64,000 bases of DNA. Source: Magicicada septendecula. Taxonomy: Eukaryota > Arthropoda > Insecta > Hemiptera > Cicadidae. Position numbers and translations under genes: made by a program. This document shows positions 11,018 through 22,537 of this stretch, piece by piece. Within the stretch, counting starts at the first letter, position 1; each line of letters begins with the position of its first letter. A model generated the notes under the pieces. The model was not told the DNA's origin. It saw only the letters and a list, made by a program, of their open reading frames with translations, and searched no databases. The stretch spans positions 254,365,542 through 254,429,541 of the forward strand of contig CM068375.1 in the NCBI GenBank assembly GCA_034769895.1, given 5' to 3'.

Positions 11018-11121
11018 TATATAATAAATTGGCTTCCATCGCGGGGCTTGAAGAAGGCAGGACATCCAATATATAATAAATTGGCGCCCAACGTGGGGCT
11101 TGAAAAAAGGAAGATACGAAG
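11018..11121 (+). repeat. Duplicated 52-bp PBS-like cassette (unit 1 leader)
   Basis: Two tandem copies start TATATAATAAATTGG at 11018 and 11070. The second contains TGGCGCCCAACGTGGGGC (11082-11099), an exact match to the classical tRNA-Lys1,2 primer binding site. The first is degenerate (TGGCTTCCATCGCGGGGC). The LTR end itself (TATATAAACAATTTGGCGCC) has a related form, making three cassettes in a row. Confidence 0.65.
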
Positions 11122-11151
11122 TTCTAGCGGCAGTCACGAAAGGAGATCAGG

Positions 11152-12564
11152 ATGTACACAAGAGGTTTATCGAGAAAGTTGGCGAAAGAGAAAGAAATAG
11201 AAGAAAATAGAGGGGAAGAAGAGGAAGGAACATCGATTGAAGAAGTGGAGACAGCAATAACCACCACAGAACCAACCCAAGACGAAGAAATGGAACCACA
11301 GGCTGGAGATAGGGAGGAAGCCAGAGGAGGAATGGATTTACAAAAATTATGGGAATTGATTAACGAAAATTTTAAGAAACAGAAGGAAGAAACCAATCAA
11401 AATTTTAAGAAACAGGATAATTTTCAGAAGCAGAAGGAAGAACTGAGACAAACCATTAACCAAAATAACGAAACCCTCCAACAACAGCTGAAGGAAATCA
11501 ACGAAATAACCAAGGAAGAGATGAAACAGCAGGTGATCCAACTATTAAGGGAGTATCGAGAAGAAACCATGCAACAGATCACTGAAGCTAATGAAAAATT
11601 AGAGGAGACGTTGGAGAAACTAGAGAAAACCAATGAGAATGTTTCTGAAATTCGTGAGGAAGTGCTCAATAAAATGAACCATATCGAAGTAGAAAATAAA
11701 AGGAAAATTGAGGAAGGTCATGAAGAAACAGTCAGAAGATGTGCCCAGATGGACCAGGACATACATCAAGTCCGGGAAGAAAACCAGAAGGAGGTAGCAG
11801 CTGTACGAACAGACTTGGGGGAACAAATGGAAAGAGTTTACAGCAATTTAAATAAAATAGACAGCAAAGTAGACAAAAACCAACAAAGGATTGACGATAT
11901 GCACAGAATAGAAGAATCATTACGGGAAGAAGTGGACGCCTGGCGTGACCGACCATGTAACAATAATCATGTCATGAACACGGACAACAGAGATACTATT
12001 AACTTCTGTAATTATAAAAGGAACCCTATTGAGTTCTTGAAGAGGGTGGAAGAGTTAATCATCAAAAATCGAGAGACTCGATGGACTACAATAAGAGGAA
12101 TGCTGGACGAAATGTTCAAGGAGACTTACGACAACTGGTGGATTGCCACCCGACCAGACATCCAAAGCATTCAAGAGTTTAAGACCCAGTTCAAGGCTAA
12201 ATACTGGTCGGAATCGACTCAGAACATGGTCCGCAATAACCTAAGCAACGGGAGGTATGAAAATCAAAATGGACAATCTCTCACCTCCTACTTCTTGGGA
12301 AAAATCTGCATGACCAAGAATTTGGAACCACGTATATCAGAAGAGTGTCTTGTAATACAGTTATCTTACCACTACGATGACACCATCCAAAAAGCACGGA
12401 TGTACAGCCAGGTAAAGACCATCCAAGACATGGCTAGCGCTTATTGGAAAGCCATGAGCACGAGTGGCAGTACAGAAACAATAGAGTGTCCACTTTCAGG
12501 AATAATAGAACCAATGATGGACAATTATCACCAAACCAACAGGGAGATAATAAACCACCGGTAA
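11152..12564 (+). CDS. gag: gag 5' ORF, unit 1 (matrix/coiled-coil/capsid-like)
   Basis: A 470-codon structural protein of an LTR element, presumably forming cytoplasmic particles. ATG 11152 has A at -3 and is the first ATG in frame. Residues 1-60 are charged and acidic. About 65-275 is a long Glu/Gln/Lys-rich coiled coil with strong heptad character. About 285-440 looks like a retrotransposon gag capsid domain, with PIEFLKRVEELI, a WW pair in YDNWWIATRPDI, FKAKYWSES and SYFLGKIC. It then ends in 30 residues that resemble nothing, because the frame has shifted: the nucleocapsid-like part continues in the -1 frame. This copy lacks one Glu codon in the coiled coil (KKQDNFQ rather than KKQEDNFQ). 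No pol follows. The call rests on domain layout and context, not on a database match. Confidence 0.75.
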   Translation: MYTRGLSRKLAKEKEIEENRGEEEEGTSIEEVETAITTTEPTQDEEMEPQAGDREEARGGMDLQKLWELINENFKKQKEETNQNFKKQDNFQKQKEELRQTINQNNETLQQQLKEINEITKEEMKQQVIQLLREYREETMQQITEANEKLEETLEKLEKTNENVSEIREEVLNKMNHIEVENKRKIEEGHEETVRRCAQMDQDIHQVREENQKEVAAVRTDLGEQMERVYSNLNKIDSKVDKNQQRIDDMHRIEESLREEVDAWRDRPCNNNHVMNTDNRDTINFCNYKRNPIEFLKRVEELIIKNRETRWTTIRGMLDEMFKETYDNWWIATRPDIQSIQEFKTQFKAKYWSESTQNMVRNNLSNGRYENQNGQSLTSYFLGKICMTKNLEPRISEECLVIQLSYHYDDTIQKARMYSQVKTIQDMASAYWKAMSTSGSTETIECPLSGIIEPMMDNYHQTNREIINHR

Positions 12565-13076
12565 ACAACCCTAACAATTATCAAGGGAACCCACGGGGCA
12601 ATAACGGGCCCAGAAATTTTAACAGAAATGGAAACAATAATAATAACAACTTCAGGAACAACTACAGGGGTAACTACCCATCGAATGGTTACAACAACAA
12701 TTATCGCCCTGGAAACAATAACAATAACCATAATAATAATCAAGGATACCGGCCACAGGTAAACTACATGAGGGGACAAAGACAACGGAGTCCAGGAAGA
12801 AACTATCGCCCATCTGACTATCGACAAACGTACTCTAACCAGGTACCCGATACAAGAAGCCACCCCTTCGAAGAAAATCACAGGAACAGCGTAGAGGACA
12901 GGAACAATCGACAGGAGCCGAACGCTAACCAAAACAATAATAACAATGAGAATTCTGGTGTTGCATTACCGCATAATCAAGCGAGTAATGACGGAGAACC
13001 TCGAATATATCGGATAAACCATATTTTAGCAGAGGACCAGGATGAAATACCCTACCCAGACAGATGGAATGCATAG
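12438..13076 (+). CDS. gag: gag 3' ORF, unit 1 (nucleocapsid-like, -1 frame)
   Basis: This frame overlaps the end of the 5' ORF by 127 nt. It opens right after a TAG at 12435-12437 and has no ATG near its start, so it needs a frameshift or is the tail of a once continuous gag. The product is extremely rich in Asn, Arg and Gly with RG/RN repeats, for example NPRGNNGPRNFNRNG, then a polar tail ending IPYPDRWNA. This suits RNA binding, as in insect gag proteins lacking zinc knuckles; no CCHC motif is seen. The extra GC at about 12437-12440 explains the break (compare unit 8). Confidence 0.65.
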   Translation, partial: RLLESHEHEWQYRNNRVSTFRNNRTNDGQLSPNQQGDNKPPVNNPNNYQGNPRGNNGPRNFNRNGNNNNNNFRNNYRGNYPSNGYNNNYRPGNNNNNHNNNQGYRPQVNYMRGQRQRSPGRNYRPSDYRQTYSNQVPDTRSHPFEENHRNSVEDRNNRQEPNANQNNNNNENSGVALPHNQASNDGEPRIYRINHILAEDQDEIPYPDRWNA

Positions 13077-14313
13077 AAAAACACTGAAAGGGGACTGATT
13101 TCATGATAACCTACCTAAGTAATTTAAAAAGAAAAGAAAATAATAATACAAGCAGATGAGGTTGCTGATAAATAATAATGAAAAAATATATATAAAAAAT
13201 GAATTTCAAAATTCAAAAAAGTTATGTAAGAACAGCTTACACAGATATTTCGAGAATATTTTAGACCAATCATAAAATGAAGAAATAAAATTACCAAGGA
13301 TCCATATAAAGCAAGAAACACTAACTTACTATAATCTTTGAATAAAAACTGATAATAAGGGAGTGAAGTTACAAAACATTCCTAAACAGAACAAGATTAA
13401 GTTACAATAATCTTTATCCAAAATATGAGGCACAAAAAAGCAAAACATACTATAAAGGAATAAGCTACAAAAATTCCTAACTAGTAAGAAACACTAACTT
13501 ACTATGATATTCAAAAAGTTATGAAAAAAAAAGTATCAATCAAAATGACCAACTTTTACTACTATTTAGAAAGAAATGGGAAGTAAGATTAAGAAAACCA
13601 ATGATCAAAAAACGAAACAAATAAAATGAACATTCTAAGAGTTGTAATATGAATTGAGATGAAACAAAAAGTAATTAAAAATGAATAAAAATGTGAATTG
13701 CATCAATAAAAAGCAATGCTTCAAGTATTATCAAGTAGTATCTATAAAGAAAGATGAAAAAATATATGACTTGAACTGAGCAATAATGAAGTACAAAGGT
13801 AAAAGATTCCCAACAAATGTTATGATTATTATTATTATTATGTTGAGTCACGAGATGACTGTATTTAAGATTCATTAATTGAGATTGACTGTTGAATAAG
13901 CCCAGCAATCATTTTACTGAGCAGGGATGATGTTCCCTTGATCTCAGAATAAGAGTAGTTTTGAACGACGGAGTTAGGTAAGCCAATAGAGCCCATCCGA
14001 ATCGATTGCAACTACAAAGTAAAGTTAGTTAGGGAAAATAAGATTTATAGGGAACAATGTATAATAAAAAATCAATAAGCCAGTTCGTAATAAGACAAAA
14101 TAATGAAGAAAAGAATCAGAAGAAAGGAAATAAAAGATACAGAATTACGCATAAAAAATCGAGTGAGAAGCAGGAGATTGTAAGAAGAAAATAATACAAT
14201 ACAATTGATAATTTCATCAAACTTAGAATCACGTTTTATAAAATGATCAATTTTGGTGGGTGAGCATTATATAACATCACCAAATTCATATAAATTTTGA
14301 TAACAATAAGTAT

Positions 14314-14741
14314 AAGTAACACACAGAAAACCACAGTTACACCAACATAGACACCAATCTCGAAATTTTACATTACTTACCTAAAGGCCGAAAACTCAAC
14401 ACAACTGAACAATACGAAATATATAAACACCACACAACACAACCAAACAACATACTCAACGATCAATTACAATATAAATCACATACACTTTTTGACAAAA
14501 TTTTACAAAAAACAAACATCAAGTTGAAGCCCTGCACCAATCCCCTTCCTCCACACACCACCCCCACTACACCTTCCACACAAAAACCGTTACAAAATGA
14601 TGGCAGTCTGACTAAAAGCTGAAGAAGGCGGATACTTAAGCCGAAACGCGTCCGACGAAAAAAGTAAGTTTTTCACAAGAGAAAGTTCATTTTTAGTAAA
14701 GTGATAGTGCTGTGAAAGAAGAGATGAACAATCAAGACAAC
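14314..14741 (+). mobile_element. PLE 3' tail inserted in unit 1
   Basis: This 428-bp insert is flanked by the 12-bp repeat AACAATAAGTAT (14302-14313 and 14742-14753), which is single-copy in units without it. It encodes the last ~90 codons of a GIY-YIG-bearing PLE (YLPKGRKLNTTEQYEIYKH), alignable to the BEL-borne PLE. The stop is TGA at 14620-14622. Confidence 0.8.
14619..14652 (+). ncRNA. Hammerhead-ribozyme-like core (PLE tail, unit 1)
   Basis: CTGAAGA (14619-14625), helix GGC/GCC (14627-14629 with 14640-14642), GAAA (14643-14646) and GTC (14650-14652) appear in hammerhead order. The palindrome ACGCGT spans the GAAA-GTC junction, giving a minimal stem III. Stem I is not evident. Same motif at 21355-21388 and 28097-28130. 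Confidence 0.45.
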
Positions 14742-15801
14742 AACAATAAGTATGTATAAAAAATGCTAAAGGATATTATGTTTGAATAAATATATTATGT
14801 GGAGAGTAAAAAATAAATAAAAGGTAATTAACATGGAAGGAGAAGGAGTAATAAACCGAAAGTGATTAATAAAGAAACTCAAATAATACACTGACAGACA
14901 GACGACATTGACCCAACCCCAGAGATTGGCCAGTTAAGAAACCAAAATAAAGAAAACAAGACAAATGAAGGAGAAGAAGAATGAAAACCAAGAGCGAACA
15001 AACCCACAAGGAAGAAAACAAAATGAAACGCGTCAAGAAAACTAGACAAGAAACAAAATAGAGAAGGGAGAAGTACTGTAATCCAAAATAATAAAGAGAA
15101 TGAAATCGGGTGAGAACCAAAACTGTTAATGAATGTTAGTATTGGTAAAATGACAATTATAAACAGTCAGTAATATGAAACAATGTATAAAAGTACACTA
15201 ACCAAAGAGTTAGGGATATATGTAATTTGTTAACAAAGAAAGACACAATATTAATAATTTTATATAGATAGTGTGTAAAGAAAGAGAATAAAATGATGAG
15301 AAATAAATGGAAGTTGAACTAGTGAAAGTGATTTATTCTAGAGTGATATAATACTAAAGAAACACTAAGTAAATTATAATGAACACTAAATAATTTAAGA
15401 AAGTGCAAGTGAGAAATAAATACAAATATTGTCTATCATAAAAATAGTAAGAGGAGAGTAGGCTAAGATAAATACTTAGTAAAATAACCTATGTTTAAGT
15501 TATAAGAGTGAACAATAACATTTAACAAAGTTACAATGAATAATATTTAGAATAGAACATTGATTCAGTAAATAATGAACACTAAGTAGTGATATTCACT
15601 GTGATGACTAGCAAATAGTATTGCTATAACTTAAGAATGTATTGTAAAAGTTTAAAGGTGTGATTCACAAGGAAAAGTAATAAGATGGTGTTAACATGGA
15701 AGGGAGAGGAAAAAGCATTAGAAAATAAGTCTGTATTAACATTAAGTAAATACCCATGTTATAAGGGGAGTTTAATGAAAAAAGTTCAATAGAGGGGAGA
15801 T

Positions 15802-17547
15802 TGTTTAGCACCAGAACAACAAATAAGAATTAAGTAATTGTATAAAATATAGTTTATGAATTGGATATGGCTGTAAGAGTCATACAGACCATAGACCCAG
15901 ATGTTATATTGGAAATGAATAGCAAATAATTAGCAAGTAAGATTGAATAACACAGTTGTTACTAACCAAGATCACAAAAAGACTAAATTAAAACACATCC
16001 AGAGACATTAAACCTAATTATAAATGCAAAATAACAATTTAGGACTAAATAAAATATATTGTGTATGAAGCCATAGAAATCCAGTAATGGCTAATTAAAT
16101 GTGAAACAGGCCTAACGGTCTACATAAACAATTACTGATTGTATAAAAATCACCCTGTAATGGACAAATCCAAGGTGACTAATTCATCAAGGATGAATGG
16201 TAGTTATTATTAAAAACCAAATATTAAATTAAGGAATTATATAAACAAAGAAATGTAATTAGTAAGTATGAAATTAATTGTAAACTTACAAAACTTGATA
16301 AAACCCAATATTGTGGGGTACCAAAATAATCTTTGTGAGAAAATATAAATGACAGTGCAAATAGATAATAACTAAGAAGGAAGATAAGGGGAGGAAGAAA
16401 GTCCGAAGAGATGGGAAGATTTGAAAGGAATTCAAAAATTGATAACAATGTATTCATGTTCAGCTCGCCCAATGAAATTAATGATGTAACCATAAACGAC
16501 CGTTTAACGAGGTAATTACCGTTGAATACAATTACTTGGAAAGTGACGCTATCACAAGCCAGATGCGAAATTTCTGTACAACACATTTTCATTTTTAAAA
16601 CATCTTAAAAGTAAACCCAAGTACAGAAATCGATCGTAAAGAAGTTTGATGGATACGGAATACCATTACCAGAGGGAGAAGACGATTAATTGAAGACGAA
16701 ACACCTAAATAAGTCCAAACAACTTTGAAAAAGATGCCGAAGCGTGAATAAAGAACAAATGAATTATATTGATGCCACAATCCTTCCTTCTCGACATCCA
16801 GAGTAATACCGTACTACAACGTTGTTAAGTATCAGTTAAATTATTTCAACTTCCAAAAATAAACTCACTTTGAATATTTCTCAATGTATGTTGAATACCA
16901 CTGAATCATTTTTATTCTCTTGCAAGGATTGAATCGTAATATTAAACCACTGAAAATTTGTTAACTATAGAACTAACCTCATATTTATGTACAACTTTTA
17001 AACATCTCGTATGACACTCAAACAAAACAATTACCACTACACATTACCCTACTTAAGGAAAAAACATTGTAAGGTTGTGTATTTTTAATATTGTAACTGC
17101 ATCTGAACCTTTTAACGTGATCCAAAGAGCACAAAACCATCGATCGAATTATTTGTTGAATGGCATTATAAAATGCCATACTGTGTTTATTTGTATTCAA
17201 AGGTCGATTGTTTAACCCTGGAGAGAGTCTTATAAAGAATTATCCGGTGCAGAATTATATACGAAAAATTAATTACAACTTGTGTCTATAAAATATTAAC
17301 TTCAAATTAATAATAAATCTATACTGTGTGCGTTAAATAGTGTTTTATTTTCATTAGCAAAGTGTATGTTTAAAAATATAATGTATAGCGAAGGTTTCTG
17401 ATGCGACGTCTAGCGCGCAAGTAGCGAATACTGTAACTGCTAACTCGATTGACCAAAAAATTGAGAAAAGGCGGGACGGATTGAATTCGTCGCCTCGTTC
17501 AAATAGAACATTGATAAGTAAACAATTTTAATTGTTTTATATAAACA
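15802..17547 (+). repeat. LTR2 (1746 bp)
   Basis: Same ends as LTR1. It includes the block 16698-17458 absent from LTR1 but lacks the 0.95-kb insert of LTRs 5-8: the uninterrupted site reads TAAAGAATTATCCGG near 17234. AATAAA-like strings occur at several places. Confidence 0.6.
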
Positions 17548-17889
17548 ATTTGGCGCCACCCGGAGATTATCCACTACGTTTGAACCTCAGATCGGGAACC
17601 ACGATACCTGGTCCCCAGTACATTCGCTACGGACCCAAACATCGTGAATTACATCGCCGTGCGAGGACACAGTGGTAAGAAACACAGACACATTTTTACA
17701 CTCAGACACACTTGTTATATTTTACAGAGGCACGAGAGCTACACAGAACGACCATTATATAATAAATTGGCTTCCATCGCGGGGCTTGAAGAAGGCAGGA
17801 CATCCAATATATAATAAATTGGCGCCCAACGTGGGGCTTGAAAAAAGGAAGATACGAATTTCTAGCGGCAGTCACGAAAGGAGATCAGG
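17548..17889 (+). promoter_or_regulatory. Unit 2 leader with PBS-like sites
   Basis: 342 nt, the same length as in every unit. The LTR-adjacent site starts at 17551. The tRNA-Lys1,2-like site at 17820-17837 is an exact match, as in unit 1. Confidence 0.55.
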
Positions 17890-19304
17890 ATGCACACTAG
17901 AGGTTTATCGAGAAAGTTGGCGAAAGAGAAAGAAATAGAAGAAAATAGAGGGGAAGAAGAGGAAGGAACATCGATTGAAGAAGTGGAGACAGCAATAACC
18001 ACCACAGAACCAACCCAAGATGAAGAAATGGAACCACAGGCTGGAGATAGGGAGGAAGCCAGAGGAGGAATGGATTTACAAAAATTATGGGAATTGATTA
18101 ACGAAAATTTTAAGAAACAGAAGGAAGAAACCAATCAAAATTTTAAGAAACAGGAGGATAATTTTCAGAAGCAGAAGGAAGAACTGAGACAAACCATTAA
18201 CCAAAATAACGAAACCCTCCAACAACAGCTGAAGGAAATCAACGAAATAACCAAGGAAGAGATGAAACAGCAGGTGATCCAACTATTAAGGGAGTATCGA
18301 GAAGAAACCATGCAACAGATCACTGAAGCTAATGAAAAATTAGAGGAGACGTTGGAGAAACTAGAGAAAACCAATGAGAATGTTTCTGAAATTCGTGAGG
18401 AAGTCCTCAATAAAATGAACCATATCGAAGGAGAAAATAAAAGGAAAATTGAGGAAGGTCATGAAGAAACAGTCAGAAGATGTGCCCAGATGGACCAGGA
18501 CATACATCAAGTCCGGGAAGAAAACCAGGAGGTAGCAGCTGTACGAACAGACTTGGGGGAACAAATGGAAAGAGTTTACAGCAATTTAAATAAAATAGAC
18601 AGCAAAGTAGACAAAAACCAACAAAGGATTGACGATATGCACAGAATAGAAGAATCATTACGGGAAGAAATGGACGCCTGGCGTGACCGACCATGTAACA
18701 ATAATCATGTCATGTTAATCAATACAACAGAGATACTATTAACTTCCGTAATTATAAAAGGAACCCTATTGAGTTCTTGAAGAGGGTGGAAGAGTTAATC
18801 ATCAAAAATCGAGAGACTCGATGGACTACAATAAGAGGAATGCTGGACGAAATGTTCAAGGAGACTTACGACAACTGGTGGATTGCCACCCGACCAGACA
18901 TCCAAAGCATTCAAGAGTTTAAGACCCAGTTCAAGGCTAAATACTGGTCGGAATCAACTCAGAACATGGTCCGCAATAACCTAAGCAACGGGAGGTATGA
19001 AAATCAAAATGGATAATCTCTTACCTCCTACTTCTTGGGAAAAATCTGCATGGCCAGGAATTTGGAACCACGTATATCAGAAGAGTGTCTTGTAATACAG
19101 TTATCTTACCACTACGATGACGCCATCCAAAAAGCACGGATGTACAGCCAGGTAAAGACCATCCAAGACATGGCTAGCGCTTATTGGAAAGCCATGAGCA
19201 CGAGTGGCAGTACAGAAAAAATAGAGTGTCCAGTTTCAGGAATAATAGAACCAATGATGGACAATTATCACCAAACCAACAGGGAGATAATAAACCACCG
19301 GTAA
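17890..19304 (+). pseudogene. gag: gag 5' ORF, unit 2, broken
   Basis: Opens normally from ATG 17890 but is disrupted after the coiled coil. Around 18713-18722 the sequence differs by a small insertion, shifting the frame and stopping at 18780. A TAA at 19014-19016 also replaces a Gln codon in the capsid-like region. One Lys codon is missing near 18527. This is the most degenerate gag of the array. Confidence 0.75.
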
Positions 19305-19815
19305 ACAACCCTAACAATTATCAAGGGAACCCACGGGGCAATATCGGGCCCAGAAATTTTAACAGAAATGGAAAAAATAATAATAACAACTTCAGGAACA
19401 ACTACAGGGGTAACTACCCATCGAATGGTTACAACAACAATTATCGCCCTGGAAACAATAACAATAACCATAACAATAATCAAGGATACCGGCCACAGGT
19501 AAACTACATGAGGGGACAAAGACAACGGAGTCCAGGAAGAAACTATCGCCCATCTACTATTGACAAACGTACTCTAACCAGGTACCCGATACAAGAAGCC
19601 ACCCCTTCGAAGAAAATCACAGGAACAGCATAGAGGACAGGAACAATCGACAGGAGCCAAACGCTAACCAAAACAATAATAACAATGAGAATTCTGGTGT
19701 TGCATTACCGCATAATCAAGCGAGTAATGACGGAGAACCTCGAATATATCGGATAAACCATATTTTAGCAGAGGACCAGGATGAAATACCCTACCCAGAC
19801 AGATGGAATGCATAG
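19178..19815 (+). pseudogene. gag: gag 3' ORF, unit 2, broken
   Basis: The Asn-rich nucleocapsid-like frame, carrying the same extra GC upstream. It shifts frame near 19557, where one base of the unit-1 sequence is missing, and terminates at 19633. The usual terminal TAG is still present at 19813-19815. Confidence 0.7.
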
Positions 19816-22537
19816 AAAAACACTGAAAGGGGACTGATTTCATGATAACCTACCTAAGTAATTTAAAATGAAAAGAAAATAATAATACAAGCAGATGAGG
19901 TTGCTGATAAATAATAATGAAAAAATATATATAAAAAATGAATTTCAAAATTCAAAAAAGTTATGTAAGAACAGCTTACACAGATATTTCGAGAATATTT
20001 TAGACCAATCATAAAATGGAGAAATAAAATTACCAAGGATCCACATAAAGTAAGAAACACTAACTTACTATAATCTTTGAATAAAAACTGATAATAAGGG
20101 AGTGAAGTTACAAAACATTCCTAAACAGAACAAGATTAAGTTACAATAATCTTTAGCCAAAATATGAGGCACAAAAAAGCAAAACATACTATAAAGGAAT
20201 AAGCTACAAAAATTCCTAACTAGTAAGAAACACTAACTTACTATGATATTCAAAAAGTTATGAAAAAAAAAGTATCAATCAAAATGACCAACTTTTACTA
20301 CTATTTAGAAAGAAATGGGAAGTAAGATTAAGAAAACCAATGATCAAAAAACGAAACAAATAAAATGAACATTCTAAGAGTTGTAATATGAATTGAGATG
20401 AAACAAAAAGTAATTAAAAATGAATAAAAATGTGAATTGTATCAATAAAAAGCAATGCTTCAAGTATTATCAAGCAGTATCTATAAAGAAAGATGAAAAA
20501 ATATATGACTTGAACTGAGCAATAACGAAGTACAAAGGTAAAAGTTTCCCAACAAATGTTATGATTATTATTATTATGTTGAGTCACGAGATGACTGTAT
20601 TTAAGATTCATTAATTGAGATTGACTGTTGAATAAGCCCAGCAATCATTTTACTGAGCAGGGATGATGTTCCCTTGATCTCAGAATAAGAGTAGTTTTGA
20701 ACGACGGAGTTAGGTAAGCCAATAGAGCCCATCCGAATCGATTGCAACTACAAAGTAAAGTTAGTTAGGGAAAATAAGATTTATAGGGAATAATTTATAA
20801 TAAAAAATCAATAAGCCAGTTCGTAATAAGACAAAATAATGAAGAAAAGAATCAGAAGAAAGGAAATAAAAGATACAGAATTACGCATAAAAAATCGAGT
20901 GAGAAGCAGGAGATTTTAAGAAGAAAATAATACAATACAATTGATAATTTCATCAAACTTAGAATCACGTTTTATAAAATGATCAATTTTGGTGGGAGAG
21001 CATTATATAACATCACCAAATTCATATAAATTTTGATAACAATAAGTATAAGTAACACACAGAAAACCACAGTTACACCAACATAGACACCAATCTCGAA
21101 ATTTTACATTACTTACCTAAAGGCCGAAAACTCAACACAACTGAACAATACGAAATATATAAACACCACACTACACAACCAAACAACATACTCATCGATC
21201 AATTACAATATAAATCACATACACTTTTTGACACAATTTTACAAAAAACAAACATCAAGTTGAATCCCTGCACCAATCCCCTTCCTCCACACACCACCAC
21301 CACTACACCTTCCACACAAAAACCGTTACGAAATGATGGCAGTCTGACTAAAAGCTGAAGAAGGCGGATACTTAAGCCGAAACGCGTCCGACGAAAAAAG
21401 TAAGTTTTTCACAAGATAAAGTTCATTTTTAGTAAAGTGATAGTGCTGTGAAAGAAGAGATGAACAATCAAGACAACAACAATAAGTATGTATAAAAAAT
21501 GCTAAAGGATATTATGTTTGAATAAATATATTATGTGGAGAGTAAAAAATAAATAAGAGGTAATTAACATGGAAGGAGAAGGAGTAATAAACCGAAAGTG
21601 ATTAATAAAGAAACTCAAATAATACACTGACAGACAGACGACATTGACCCAACCCCAGAGATTGGCCAGTTAAGAAACCAAAATAAAGAAAACAAGACAA
21701 ATGAAGGAGAAGAAGAATGAAAACCAAGAGAGAACAAACCCACGAGGAAGAAAACAAAATGAAACGCGTCAAGAAAACTAGACAAGAAACAAAATAGAGA
21801 AGGGAGAAGTACTGTAATCCAAAATAATAAAGAGAATGAAATCGGGTGAGAACCAAAACTGTTAATGAATGTTAGTATTGGTAAAATGACAATTATAAAC
21901 AGTCAGTAATATGAAACAATGTATAAAAGTACACTAACCAAAGAGTTAGGGATATATGTAATTTGTTAACAAAGAAAGACACAATATTAATAATTTTATA
22001 TAGATAGTGTGTAGAGAAAGAGAATAAAATGATGAGAAATAAATGGAAGTTGAACTAGTGAAAGTGATTTATTCTAGAGTGATATAATACTAAAGAAACA
22101 CTAAGTAAATTATAATGAACACTAAATAATTTAAGAAAGTGCAAGTGAGAAATAAATACAAATATTGTCTATCATAAAAATAGTAAGAGGAGAGTAGGCT
22201 AAGATAAAGACTTAGTAAAATAACCTATGTTTAAGTTATAAAAGTGAACAATAACATTTAACAAAGTTACAATGAATAATATTTAGAATAGAACATTGAT
22301 TCAGTAAATAATGAACACTAAGTAGTGATATTCACTGTGATGACTAGCAAATAGTATTGCTATAACTTAAGAATGTATTGTAAAAGTTTAAAGGTGTGAT
22401 TCACAAGGAAAAGTAATAAGATGGTGTTAACATGGAAGGGAGAGCAAAAAGCATTAGAAAATAAGTCTGTATTAACATTAAGTAAATACCCATGTTATAA
22501 GGCGAGTTTAATGAAAAAAGTTCAATAGAGGGGAGAT
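19816..22537 (+). other. Unit 2 internal non-coding region
   Basis: Same content as in unit 1, including the PLE tail (21050-21477) and final purine tract. No coding region. Confidence 0.6.
21050..21477 (+). mobile_element. PLE 3' tail inserted in unit 2
   Basis: Same insertion site, length and 12-bp flanking repeat (21038-21049 and 21478-21489) as in unit 1, so it was copied with the unit rather than inserted anew. Confidence 0.8.

Larger units (their letters stand above)
13077..15801 (+). other. Unit 1 internal non-coding region
   Basis: About 2.7 kb between the gag stop and LTR2. The plus strand is markedly A-rich, with many stops in all plus frames. No trace of protease, RT, RNase H or integrase motifs was found. 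It holds a TTA microsatellite near 13826 and a PLE tail at 14314-14741. The final bases form the purine tract. Confidence 0.65.

Noticed and set aside
10934..11200. 88-codon frame across the leader in all units
   Set aside because: Starts at GTG, runs through PBS-like sites and overlaps gag in another frame; better explained as leader.
12438..12564. Programmed -1 ribosomal frameshift in gag
   Set aside because: I found no X-XXY-YYZ heptamer in the overlap in the 5' ORF frame, and unit 8 shows a simple 2-base cause. Not fully excluded.
12528..12932. 134-codon minus-strand frame opposite the nucleocapsid-like ORF
   Set aside because: Shadow of AAC/AAT/CGR codons read backwards (Val/Ile/Trp-rich); no start context or family resemblance.
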